Shown here piece after piece: positions 13,651 through 26,700 of a stretch of DNA of 64,000 nt (the first letter of the stretch is position 1; each line of letters begins with the position of its first letter). The notes below the pieces were generated by a model. It was not told the origin of the DNA and ran no database searches. It worked only from the letters and a program-made list of their open reading frames with translations. Source of the DNA: Microthyrium microscopicum. Taxonomy: Eukaryota; Ascomycota; Dothideomycetes; Microthyriales; Microthyriaceae. Made by a program: the position numbers and the translations under genes. Location: positions 1,748,384-1,812,383 of the forward strand of contig MU004233.1 of the NCBI GenBank assembly GCA_010405405.1. The letters run 5' to 3'.

Positions 13651-14539
13651 TTATTTTATACTAACTATATATTATTAGTTAATAGTTACTACTAAACATA
13701 ATACTATAAAGCTACTCCCTCTTCTAGTCTTCTACTTTCTATTACCCTTTTTAACTACAGTAGACTATTTATTATATTTATATATATAATTTCTAGCCTA
13801 TCTGACATCCGTTATATTATAAGTCGTACTAGCACTATAGCGAAAGAATCTACCTCTAATAATCGTTCCAATCTAGATATTAACTATAATAACTTAATAA
13901 CTTGCGCTAGTCCCTCCTATAATCCTCACTATTCTATATTATTACCTAATATATAAGGCTAGCTAGTACCTACTATTAATAATAAATACTATTACGCTAA
14001 TTATGTTTATATAAAGCTAATAAAAGCATAGGTCTTTAAACTCCCCTTGCAAAATAATAAGCTATATAGTCATTAACAATATTAGATGCCCTTTAAGCAA
14101 CTTACTTTGCCTAAGTTACGTAACCCTACCAATTTCTATCTATATATTATTAATTAGGTATATTTATTAGTACTTAGCTCCTTAACTAGATATATAATAA
14201 AAGATCTTATTACTAGCATCGCTAGTAAAAGCGTAGTTATATAGAATATATATACGCTAAATTACTTTATACTAGCAACTAGTAGTTATAATTTCTATCT
14301 TACCCTTAGCATGCCTAGGGTAAAATAGATAAGTAATCTATACATATGCTTTATTAACTATAAATATACTAAAGAGTATATATTCAAAGATTTTACTACA
14401 AATACCTTACCCATCGCCTACTAGGGACTTACTACTTACTATTATAATAGCCTCTTTATTTACTATTTACTTATTGGATACAAATAAGGATATAAATAGC
14501 ATTATTATATCTCTATTACTACTAAACAAGTATTAGTAC
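13651..14539. other. Frame uncertain between two coding-like blocks
   Basis: Short protein-like patches occur in more than one plus-strand frame, with local CA retention near 14.0-14.1 kb. It could join the blocks on either side into one gene of about 3.9 kb, because both lie in the same frame class, but I cannot show continuity. Confidence 0.3.
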
Positions 14540-16000
14540 ATATCTTAGGCAGAGCCCTAGCGCACAAAGGCAAAAAGTAGGCAGATAATTAGCAAGAAGT
14601 ACCTAAATAGTTAAGTAATAAATAGCTATACCCTAATGTTTATAGTTAGCAAATTACTAATAACCTATATCTTACTAAGACTAAACTTAAGCCTAAAGTT
14701 AACAACTTTTTACTACTAGAGGCATTACTTAAGCTATATTAATAGAATGTAGGGTAATTTAAGCCCTCTAAACTAGGTAGTTAGAGCAAGAAATATAATT
14801 CTTATTATCTACTTAAATAGATTTACTTACTACGTATTAACTAACTCTATATCTTTAACTTATACTTATAGCTAAGTAATTATACCGTCGCTAAGTTAGT
14901 TACTAAATAGACTAATTTACTATTAGTAGGGTAGACTATATTATTAGGCTATAGAGCGTAGTACTCTATATAGGCTTCATATATGCTTTTTCTTTCTATA
15001 ATGTAGAGAAGTAGAAAGTTATTAATACTAGGATGAATTAATTTTAAGTATTCTATATTCTGCTTAAGTATCCTTAAAGTAACGTTAAAGATAATAAGAG
15101 GATAATATACCTAGCTAATATATACTTTATTTAAGTAGGACTTTTTTAATATAAATAGTACGTATAAGTTATTACTATCTAGTACTATCTAGTTAGTAAT
15201 TATCCTAGGATAAGCATTAGACTTAAAGCTTAATATAATTATACTACGTAGTGCCCCTTTCGTTATTTTATTAATATAAGTATAGCTAACGAGATATATC
15301 CTAGACGTTAATCTAGATAGAAGCATACTAGAAATAAGATATAGTTAGTTTATAATAAGTAGAAGTAGATAAGTTATATTACATAGTTAACACCTACCTA
15401 CGTAGTACTAAACTTAGAACTAAAATAACTATACAATAAAGCCTAAATAAAGGTATATCATAGATCTTAGCTCTTAATTAGTAACAATATTCCTTAATGC
15501 AGTAACATTAATATATTCTCGCCTCTTTAGTATAAAACGCATAACCACTAGGAGCATTAAACCATCTAGCTAACCATCTAGTATTAACCCATATTATAAC
15601 GAAGTAATATAGCTCTTAAAAAGGTAGGTAATATTTATATAGAAGGCTTACTAATTAGTTTTTAAAGTATAGGGTATTATAATATAATACTATTATTTAG
15701 CTACTAAGGTCTATTAAGAGGCATATATTAGCGATTATAGTATATAAACTTTAGGTACCTATATAGGTATATACCTAAGTAAAAGGTAGAGTTGCCTAAC
15801 TAACTAGAGTACGTTTACTTACTTATACTATACTTAGCTAGTAGACTATAGTTACTCTACGTGTTATATATATTAAGCTATTTGCTATTTTTTATATAGT
15901 CTATAGTTACTAGTATTTTTGCTATATATACTACTCTTTTGCTACTACTTTATTAGAGGTTATATATCATTATAGTATTAACTTTAAAGTAACTTTAAGT
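14540..16000 (+). pseudogene. Unidentified decayed coding block
   Basis: Starting around the RALAHKGKK-like stretch at 14551 a frame holds for roughly 450 codons, with segments such as KLILGQINFKYSILC and NLDRSILEIRYSQF and stops that fit Gln/Trp/Arg codons after RIP. It is in the same frame class as the 12.1-13.65 kb block, so one long gene is possible. No family is recognised. Confidence 0.4.
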
Positions 16001-18809
16001 ACTATATAGACTAGAGTAAAGCTTATATTTAGTAGTTATAGTTTAGTAGTCTAGAGTGTAATAGCTTTAGGTAATATATACATATATCTTTAATATATTA
16101 GCTAGTAGAGTACTAGCTACTAGTTAGTAAAGTAGAGGTAGCTTATACTTAAGGTTAGGTTTTTATTATATAACTCTAGAATAAAGAATAATTCGTATTA
16201 GAGTTAAGACGTAGTATACTATAATAAGTTTAATATAGGCTAGTAGATAATACCTAGCTATTATAATCCTAAGTATTATTTAGTAGCGTTAGTTTTTACT
16301 ATAGTAATTCTATATTTCTAATACGTTATAAAAGGAGAAAGGCAACGTAATAGTTATATTGCTCTACCGTCTAATTTTCGTATAATTCTTTAATCTTAGA
16401 TATTAGATTAGCATCATAATATATATATATTCTATCTAGTAGAGGCCTTACTCTTCTTAGGCCTAAGCATAGTTTAATATATATACTTTAAACTTTTACT
16501 ACGAAAAAGGGGTTTAGTTAAAGTAGATTAGACGTTAGTATTATTAGTAATAATAATAACCTAAAACGCTATAAGAACCTTTCTTTTACTATTATAGTAA
16601 GTACAATGTATAATTAGGTACATAGCTAAGCTACTATTATACTAATTATAAGGTTTATATTTCTTTCTAAATAGTTATATTATTCTAGTAGACTAGGTAT
16701 AGAAGAATAAGGATTTAGGTTAGATTAAAGTAGCATATTTATAGGACGTTAGAAGTTAGAATAGAGAGTATATAACGTTTAGCTACTAAATATAATTACC
16801 CTAAGCCTAAATATTAATTAGCAACTATAGTCTACGCGGACTATATAGCTTAATACATTAGTCCGCGCTAGCATAGTTCCTAGCTTGTTAGCTGCCCCTA
16901 TTTTATTAGCTTAATAAGCGCTTAGACTAGGTTAAGCCTAATAGCATCTATATATAGTTATATATAGAGTTTATTAGTTTTGCTTATCTCTAAATTATAA
17001 TACGTATATAGTATATAGTTATCTTATATATTTATATAAAAACCACGTTAGCTAGTTATATAGATATATAGCTTTAGAGAATTAATAATAGCTAATTAAA
17101 TTAAAACGTATACCTTAGCGCAATTAAGTTCTTACCTTCTAAATAATCTTTATAAAGTAGAAAGTAATTAACTCTCTTAATAGGCTATAGGCTATAGTCT
17201 AGCTTACGAATATTAAGGAGTAAATATTATTTAACTAAAGCTATGTTTATACTTAGTCTTAAGGCTTATAGAACCTACTCTTGTGTAAATTATTTATATT
17301 AAGGGTTTAACTATCTCTAGTTAGGTACTATAAAACAATATTAGCGTATCTTTCTTAAATAGACTAGCGTTTTAGTACAAATTTATATAGATTTAGATAG
17401 ACACTTTTAATGTTTAGTACGTAGTAGACTATTTAAGTATTAGATTTAAAACCTACCTATATAGCTATTTAACCTTGCTATCCTTATTTATAATCCTTCT
17501 AATAGATAGCAATACTACATTTTTAGTTATCTAGCCCTAGCATAGATACAACTAGATAAAAAAAATAGTATATTTAATAGTATTAATAATAAATATAGTA
17601 GCAAAGTACTTTATTATAATATACTTAGTTTAAAATACTTATTATAAAGATAACAAATTTTTTATTACTTATAAGGAAAGAATTAGCAACTATAGATAAC
17701 AAAGTATCCTTTAACTATTATTATTATTAACTAATTATGCTAGCTTTATTTAATGTAGCTCTAATAGAGTTACTTTATTTATAAACTCTACTACCTAGTT
17801 ATTATGTTTAAGTCTATATATACACCTATACAGCATATAATAATAATCTTGTATTACTCTTAGTACTACAAATAATAGCATAGAGATTAAATATATAAAC
17901 TTCTATATAACATTATATAGTAAGTTAATTACATTAATACGCTTATAAAATTAACTATCATTAAAGTCTACTATAATTAGAGGGTAGAAGGCTTAACTTA
18001 GCGTAATACTATTTAATATACTACTATTAGAAATTATAAGAATCCTTAAGTTCTATAACTAGTACTCCTTAAGGCTAAGTAGTTTTAGGGTTTAAAAGTC
18101 CTACGTTCTTACTAATAGTTCTATGCTATTAGTTATAAAGTTAGATATTATAACTTTTCATTCATCTAGTATAGTATATAGTTTAATAACTACAATTAGC
18201 GTATTCTAGAGTCCGCTACTCTTAATAAACCTAATATTAAGTAGACAAATTAGCTTAATAGAATATAAAGCTCTTATACAAGTTTTACTTACCTTCTAAT
18301 TATAGTACTAGTTAAAAGAACAACTATATAGCAAAGCTAGTACTTAATATTATAAGCTCTTAGTATTATTTCTATAGCCTATAGTAGGCTTGTTTAGATG
18401 CTATAGTTTATTCTAAGCAACGTATAGCTTATATTGGCCGCTAGGTTAGTATAACTTAACTTTTACTAATTACTTTGCTAGAACTACTAATATAGACTTA
18501 AGCTAGTATATAGCTAATCGCTAATATTTGTTATTATTATCAAGAGGGTTAGACAATACTTTAATAATACTTTATTAAAATTATATTATATTTAGTAAGT
18601 AACTAGGCATTCTATTACTAAATTAGTATTAAGATTTATACTACTCTAAGTAAAACTAGGATAACTTAAAGTTAAAAATAATTTAGTATATATAGTAAAG
18701 GAAGACTTAATATATATAGTTTCATCATCTAAAGTTATAGATGGCGCTAGGTATAGTTCTATACCTTAAGAGTTGCTATAAATATACCTTATATATAGAT
18801 ATTATTAGT
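16001..18809. other. No gene recognised; isolated hairpin
   Basis: RIP-saturated sequence with no frame that can be followed with conviction on either strand. The only distinct element is the GC-rich hairpin near 16.85 kb, listed separately. Confidence 0.45.
16835..16867. other. GC-rich perfect hairpin
   Basis: CGCGGACTA at 16835-16843 is exactly complementary to TAGTCCGCG at 16859-16867, with a 15 nt AT-rich loop. It stands out in an almost purely A+T context and keeps its CpG dinucleotides. CTAG follows the right arm directly, which recalls a Helitron-type 3' end (hairpin then CTRR), but no Rep or Helitron coding sequence was found, so this is only a resemblance. Confidence 0.55.
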
Positions 18810-18898
18810 TAGACTCCCTAATTTAAGGCGAATAGATAGTAGATTATAGTAGCTTAGACCCCCTACTTTAAGGTAGATAGATAGTAGATTATAGTTAG
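18810..18898 (+). repeat. 45 bp tandem duplication
   Basis: Two units beginning TAGACYCCCTA at 18810 and 18855 share TTTAAGG and the stretch ATAGATAGTAGATTATAG. Only two copies are seen and there is no coding sense. Confidence 0.65.
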
Positions 18899-21800
18899 GC
18901 ATAGGCTAGAGGACTATATAGGAATATATAGCTTAATATTGCGCTAGACTATAGCTTAATATAGTCTAATTTAGATTCTATTCTAGTAACTATTAGAGGA
19001 AGGAGAGAGTTAATCTATAAAAAGTTAGATAACTTAATATATAGATATATTTAATATATATATATATGCTCTTAACTTACACTAGTAGTAGTTAATCTAG
19101 AGTCTTCTATTATTAGTAATTAAGAATAAATTTAATTGTTCTTATAGAAAATAGGAGTAAGATTTAATAAAGAGCTTAATTAACGATCTAAGTTAAAAAG
19201 ATTTATATCTAAGTCTAATAATAAAGCTATTAACTATTATAGGTAGTAGCTATTTATAAGCAAAATAGGGTATTAATATAATATTTAATAAAGAAAAGGA
19301 TTAATAAGCATAATAAACTATAATAATAGATAAGTTAGTTTTATAGAGTATAGAATATACTTAATATAAAGATAAATATTTTAAAATAGTATATAAGTTC
19401 TTTTAGCCTTTTCTATTAGCTAGTTATGCCTTCTACCTAGTATTCTTAGCGTATTAATTAGCGTCCTATATACATAGCTTTAAAAAGTTTTAGCCTTTTC
19501 TACAAGTAATAAATAGCTCTAGATCGCGTATACTTTAATACTCCTTATACTCTAGTAAATAAAAAGCAACTATATACGTAATGCTACTTTTGTAGGCTCT
19601 AATATCGTAGCATATATAGCGTGCTAGAATAAGTATATAGCCTTATAAGTATACAATATAAGATAACTACTTAGATATTTATAACTTGATATATATATAT
19701 AAAGTAGTAGATAGCTTTTTTCTTTTAGTATATACTCTAATACTATCTTGACAAGCTACTATATAGTATAATATATATATTTAGGTACCTATTAATATAA
19801 GGCATATAAGTAATACTTTAAAGACTAGTATTTTAAATTAAGGAACCGTAGGTTATTTGTAGTATAAATATAAAAAACTAAACTATTTTTAGAAACGTAT
19901 ATATACTATTTCTACTATTATTTTTGCTTATGATACTTGTTATATTTAAAGCAGACTAGCACTAAATTTTTAGTAATTTTAAACACCTCTTAGCTAATTT
20001 AAGCAATATCCTACATCTTATCCTTCTATTTTTAACAGTAAGTTAGCATAGTAGATAAAAAATTTCTAACTATTTAAGATATACATATAGGCGTTAGGTT
20101 AACATAGTATATAACTTTAGCAACCTTAGAATATTAGTACGTTAGAATATGCTTTAACGATATAAGTTAAATAGAATCAATATTAATAATATATAATATA
20201 CAACTTCTAGCACTAAATATTAAGTTAGACAAGGCCTAAGGGTTAGATATAATTAATATAGACAGCTTTTACTTAAGACACTTATTATATAATTTACTTA
20301 GTTTTTAGTGTTTACGTATAAATTCCAAGGTACTTATATTAAATTTTATCCTACTAGCTGCTAGTCTAAGTCTACTATCATATAAATAGATTATCTTAAA
20401 ATAACTTAATTTATATTTATTGTCTAATCTTTCCTAAAAGGAACTATAACTAAAGTTAGCATATTGTTACGTTTAATAATTATTTTATATCTATATAGCC
20501 TTACCATCTAATATATAGGCTTTTAATATATAGAATAACTTATTAATTAGATACCTCTCCTTGCGCTTAGTAGAAGCAAGGTTTAGTGTAATAGGTAAAT
20601 GTATATTATACTTAATAGTTACTAAATATAACCTAAGTATATATATTTTATATTATTATCTCTAGTATATAGTTATTATTATTACTTACTCTACTTCTTA
20701 TAGGTATTTTGCTATATAAGATATAGTAATTAATATCTATATAATAAGCTTCTATATCGTTTAACGCCTAGAAAAATAAGCTTAGATTCTAACTAGTTAG
20801 TTAGTATACATATTAAAGTTCTAATATTATCTTTATTCATAGGCTTAAGGGTAGGACTTTAGGAATAGATAGGATGCTATATAGACTATACTATACCTTA
20901 AAGTTTTTAGTATAGATATTATCTAGGATAAGTAGTAGTTAGTAGATATAACTTTATTTTTTAATATATAATATAATTAGTATATATACATAATTCCTTA
21001 CTCTTAGCTATACTTTTACTAGGTATTATAAGTAGTATAGATATTAAAATAGTAGTAGTATTATATAATAGAAGGAAAAGTAAGTAATGTTATATATATA
21101 TATATAGAGGTATAGAGTACCCTTTACTATATTAAATACTCTAATAAGAGATAAAGAGTAACTAGATATATATCTATAAAGTACTATACTACTATATACT
21201 TATTAAGTATACTATCCTTATAAGTAAATTATAAGGGAGTTTACGCGTTAGTATTAACTCTATGCTATCCTTAAATTTACTCCTATCTATATACTAGAAC
21301 TATATAACAATTTTTATAGTATTATTATAAGCGTAGTTTAGCATAGCAACTACTTATACCTTATTATTACGCCTATTTAATAGCTACCTAGTATATATAA
21401 CTTCTATAAAGCACTATCTAGATTAGAGCCAAAAGGAGAGGCTTGCATTATAAATAAGAAGCATACCTAACTACTACTAGTAGGCTAGGTATATTATCTA
21501 GGAAAGTAGTTATTTAACTACGTTAGTAGTATATAGCTCTAAATATACGTTAATACAAGATACTAGCTAATTATTTAAAGCTAACCTAATAGGAATTAAT
21601 AAGGCTTTTAGCCTACTACTAAGGTAGTTAGTTTAGTTTAGTATAGAGGAGTTAAGACATAGTATAGTTAGAGTAAAATATTTAGTAAAAGGCTATATAG
21701 TCTAGAATATATAAGTTTATAATAATTTAAGGTATATTATTAAAACTATATAATTTATAAGCTACTAATATTACTAGAGAGCTAATTATTAGTATACTAC

Positions 21801-22055
21801 AATGCTCTATCCTATAAAGGGAAAATACTAAATTAAGATTAAATATACAAGAGTAATATAATATAATTAGGCTAATAAGTCAGTAGGATTAACCGTTTTA
21901 GCGTCGTTAAAGCATTACTAATTTAGACTATAGCGTTAGTAAAGAGAGAGTTATACGCTAAAGATATATTCTATATTCCCTAGATAATAGTCTTGCCTTA
22001 AAAATTTAGAAACAAATATACTACTAGCGCACTAGGAAATTTTAGCTAGCAGCTA
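18899..22055. other. No gene assigned
   Basis: RIP-saturated. Patches of protein-like sequence can be read on the plus strand around 20.1-20.9 kb and 21.4-21.6 kb, but frames change and no motif is recognisable. A TA microsatellite lies near 21093-21108. Confidence 0.4.
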
Positions 22056-22415
22056 ATAGTTCTATAGCTAAGAGTTAGGTAATAGTAGCTAAAGTACTAG
22101 AAAAGGCATAGCAGCCTACCTATTTAGTTTTAAATAAGCCTTAACTAGCTAGGAACCCTTTCTACCCTATAGATTTAAAACTTATAGAACGCACAAGCTA
22201 GTTATAAGTAACTAGTGCCTAACTACCTCTCTTATAATATAGCTACATTATTTATATAGCATTAATATTATATAACGTAAAGAAGGCTAATTTAATAGAA
22301 CAAGCTACTAAGTTAACTAGGTTAATATAGGTCAGCCTATATATAATAATTTAGTAAGAAAAAGGCAAACTTATTAATATTGCGCTCTATTAATTACGCG
22401 TTATTACGTAAGTAA
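22056..22415 (+). pseudogene. Short coding-like block, unidentified
   Basis: About 115 codons in one plus-strand frame with a natural-looking composition (VAKVLEKAQQPTYLVLNKP, then ARNPFYPIDLKLIERTS), interrupted by TAG/TAA in Gln-like positions. No family is recognised and the limits are approximate. Confidence 0.3.
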
Positions 22416-22964
22416 GTAAGGCTTACTACTACTCTCTATTTTATATAGGTATATATAAGTATCTACTTTACTAATAGTAGACTAGTTGCATTGTTTATAA
22501 TCTACGTAGTATATAACTTAATAGGTAATAGAATAATATATTATAATAAGTATTTTTGCATTTAAGGTAACTAAATAAATTTATATACTATTATTCTAAC
22601 TCTTACAAATATAACTAGTTAATAATAGCTTATTATTTCTACGTTAACTTTTTGTTTAAAGTTTAATTCCTCTTATTAGTTATAATATAAGTAAAGACGA
22701 TTAAGTATAACATAAATAGGTTAATTAGGATTAAACGTTATATTAATAGCGCTACTATTTTAAATATTATCCTTACTAGGTAGGAATACTACTAAGCAGC
22801 TATAAGTACGTAACTTGTCTTAGACTATTAACTTTTAAAGTACGCGTTGTTTTAATATTTACTTAACTACTATTTTATATACCTTTATAATAATAAGATA
22901 GTATATTAATTAGTACGTAGTCTAGACGCTATATTTCTAATAGTATTTAGGTTTTACTACTAAA

Positions 22965-23145
22965 TAAATAATATTAACACCCTATTGCTATCCTAGTATC
23001 TACTAATCTTATAGCTTTAAATTTTATATATTAAAATACTAGCTTTATAGCTATCCTTAGCAATAAATTAGAGCATTAATTAGTAATGTATTAATTAATA
23101 TAATACGCAAAGAATATTTAGGTACTACTAGCTTAGAATAGTTAG
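22965..23145 (+). repeat. Direct repeat, left copy
   Basis: Starts AAATAATATTAACACCCTAT and ends with TTTAGGTACTACTAGCYTA. It is closely matched at 23278-23460, with differences that are mostly C/T or A/G transitions. The 130 bp between the copies does not repeat, so this is not a simple tandem array. Confidence 0.7.
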
Positions 23146-23277
23146 GGATTTTAATATAATTAGTCCTCTAGTTATTTTAATATACCTAAGTATAATAACG
23201 TAGTAAGGCATAGGCCGTTAGATAGTTAGTCCTTATAGTATTTTTAAGGAATATAGTATAGTTAAGTATAGAACTTA

Positions 23278-23460
23278 AATAAATATTATTAACGCCCTAT
23301 TACTATCCTAGTATCTACTAATCTTATAGCCTTAAATCTTATACATTAAAATACTAGCTTTGTAGCTATCTTTAGTAGTAAACTAGAGTATTAATTAGTA
23401 ATATATTAATTAATATAATACGTAAAAAATATTTAGGTACTACTAGCCTAAAATAGTTAG
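23278..23460 (+). repeat. Direct repeat, right copy
   Basis: Partner of 22965-23145 (offset about 313 bp). It shares TATCCTAGTATCTACTAATC and the ATTAATTAATATAATACG block. The origin is unknown: a local duplication, or remains of a small element. Confidence 0.7.
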
Positions 23461-23775
23461 TATAGTTTAGTATAGATAATAGCTATAATATAATATATTA
23501 GGGCTAACACTACCCTAGATAGATAAAGGATAAAGTATACCTTATATAGAATTATTAAATTATTAAGGAAAGGTTAGGAAATATATAAAAGCTCTAGCTA
23601 CGTACGTACTTACTAATTTGTCTTTAATTATTAACCATTCTTAAAGCTCTTTAAGATTAATATCTTATTTTATTATTTACTACCTACTTACTAATTTCGT
23701 CTCTACTATTTTATTTCTACCTTATTAATTAAGGTCTTTCTTATAAGTAATTTACCCTTTCTTAATATATTTAAT

Positions 23776-26700
23776 ATGTTTTTAGTTAAATTTAACAAAG
23801 CCTTTACCTATTTAGTAAAGTATTAAGTTATTATCTATAAATAATATTATTGTACTATCATTCCTTTAGTAGTATATGAGCATCTTTAATTAGCCTATGT
23901 CTTAAAACTTACTCCTAAAGTGTAAAAGCATATTAGTAAGCATATTAAGAGAATGTCTAACTTAGCAATACAACTAAATAAAGTTGTTTTTCCTCTTATT
24001 ATTAAACTATTAATTCGCTAACTTAATGCCCCTAAAGCTAATAAATTTAAATATAAATACCTAACCGTAAATAATAACCTAGATAGTTAACTATTTATTT
24101 ATAATTATATAGGTAGTACTAAACGTACTATACATATATACTTTAAGAAATAATATTAATAGAGCAACCCTAGACGCTATAGCTAACTATTAGCTAGCAT
24201 AGAAGATAAAGTAAAGGATATATTCTAGAATAGTAATATTTACTACTAGTCATTTTTTAAACCTAGCAAATAGTAGAGATACTTTATTATTATGCCTATT
24301 TCTAATTAAGATACGCTTAAAACTTCTTATACTACTACTAAGCTACTATTTATAAGGACTATTATAGATAGGCAAAAAGTATTTAAAGATAAGTAGGAAG
24401 AGGCTTTATAAGCGTAAGCAGTAGTTAACGCCTAGCCAAAGAGCTAATTCAAGTTAAATACGTAGCTTAGACGTACTAAGTAGACTTAACATTTTAATAG
24501 ATTTAAATTATTCTAGTTAATTAGTCTAGCTTAAGAACCCAACATAGCTAAAGTTATTTTGATTAAAGCATACAAAGTAATTAAGAATATTATATAGGCA
24601 TCTATAAAATATACAAAGCAAGCTAGTAAGAACATAATAATACTACTTAAGAATAAGGAATTTAGTAGTAGGCTAGTTATCTTTTACGCTAGACATAAAA
24701 GTAATACTATTATTACCTATAGTAAGAATTAGAAATCTATATTTTGCTACATTTAGAGAACTTAGCAGTTATTACCTAATAAGCCTAAGTCTATTAAAAA
24801 AGATAACTACGCTAATACTTAAAAATGCTATTCTCCTTATTAGCTAATATCCTCCTAGGAGAAGCTACTTTATAGCCTTAAGTCTTTACTTAGTAATAGT
24901 TATGTATCTAATCCTAATATTAACTTAGAGTCTAGCTAGGAGAATATTCTATACTAAACTATATTAAACTTTTAGATTTTTCTTCTAGATAATTAAATTA
25001 AGAATAATAACTTTTAAAGCGCACTAGTTAGTAGGCTTGCTATACTTAGAGTTCATAAGTAAAATAGTAGCTAGACGTTAGTATAATATTATACGTTACG
25101 CTTTTTTGCTATTATAATAATCGCGCGTATACTTATATACTATAAAGCTATAGAGATTTATTAGCATAATATTTAAATTGTTATAAAAGATAGAGGCATC
25201 AGCTAAGTGTAGGCTAAAGAACTCTAAATTATACTAGAAACTAGGACTAAAGTACAACAAATATATAGAAAGTTTATAATAGTTGTAACCTTTAATAGCT
25301 AGCTAAGCCTAATAAACTATATTCTTTATCTATAGAGCTATAGTATAGTAGCTAGTTAAAATACTAATTAGGCTAAGTTTATTAAATAGGATAGGGATAA
25401 GCTCCTATTTAGCCTAATATTATTTAGTATAAGTTAGTATTACTCTATAGTTTATAGGACACTAGATTCTTATTAGTATATACTATATTAGGATATCTTA
25501 TTATTACTACTTAATTATATAGCTAATAACTCTCTTAAGCTACTAGTTGAGTTATTTAGAGAACTACTATTAATCTTATAGAATGCCTTACAAGACGACT
25601 ACTTGGAGACTAAAATTAGCTAGAATTTCTTAAATAACCTAGCTAATAAGATAAGTATTAATAGAAGAAGCTAGCTCTTTTAACGCATTATATAAACTTT
25701 AAAACTATACAAATTCTTTATTAATATTAGTAATTTTAAGGACGTAGATAGATCTTTAGGTAGCCTAACTATAACCTTAATTAGTCTTAATAGATCTTTT
25801 AGATAGAACATTGCTTACTTTACTAAGTACCTAAGAGCTATTTAGAAATTTAAAGAAATACTTTTAATATTAATTTATATTACCTCTAGTGCCCTAGCTA
25901 GAAGTATAGAACTTATTTTTGTATAATACGTTAATAGTGCTACTAAGGATTATAGAATTTTTATACATAAAAATACTCTAGTCTTTTTAACTAGATACTA
26001 TAAAAATATAGCTAAGAGTAGCTAGGCTAAACTTATATATTAATATCTTAGTTAAGAGGTAGTAAGCCTATTAGTTTATTATCTCTAGCTTATACTACCC
26101 TTTTAGGAAACTATTAAGGTTTTATACAACTAGCTTCTATTTAATAACCTATATATCTAAAAGCCTTAAGAAGAAGCCAAGAAGCAACGTACATAGACAC
26201 AACAGCAAGCTTCTAACAAGAGGACTTACTAGCAATATTTAAGCAATAATAACAATTCCAATAGTAATAAAGATAGCCAAGATAGCGCAGCCTTAAATCT
26301 ATCTAGTAACAGCAAACCTTCATTATCTTTGTTACAAAGTTTCTCTTAGTCTAATACTTCCTTAGGTTCATCTACTATAAATACCTAAGAAACGTACTTT
26401 AAAAGGGTTAAGAGTTTACTTTTTTAGTTTATAAACAACTTATACTCTACTTTATAAATACACTATATTATAATTAAGCTATTTACTAAGTAGACTAGGC
26501 GTCTTATTAATATACAAAAATAGAAGTATATAGCTATTACTATTACTCATCAAAAGCTTATATTTTACCCTAGAGATGCTAAAAAGTTAATAAAGTATAT
26601 CTACCTACAAAATTACGAACTAGATACTATAGAAAGCGATCCAATAGACCTTTAAGCTATACACACTACTAAGACGGCTAAAGGCATCTATACTAGACAT

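Larger units (their letters stand above)
22416..23775. other. Intergenic region with a ~180 bp direct repeat pair
   Basis: Upstream region of the TLH fossil. Two direct copies, listed separately, lie at 22965-23145 and 23278-23460. Outside them no gene or regulatory element can be supported. Confidence 0.5.

Noticed and set aside
22965-23460. Direct repeats as LTRs of a small retroelement
   Set aside because: Only ~130 bp lies between them and no internal coding, primer site or target duplication is visible.
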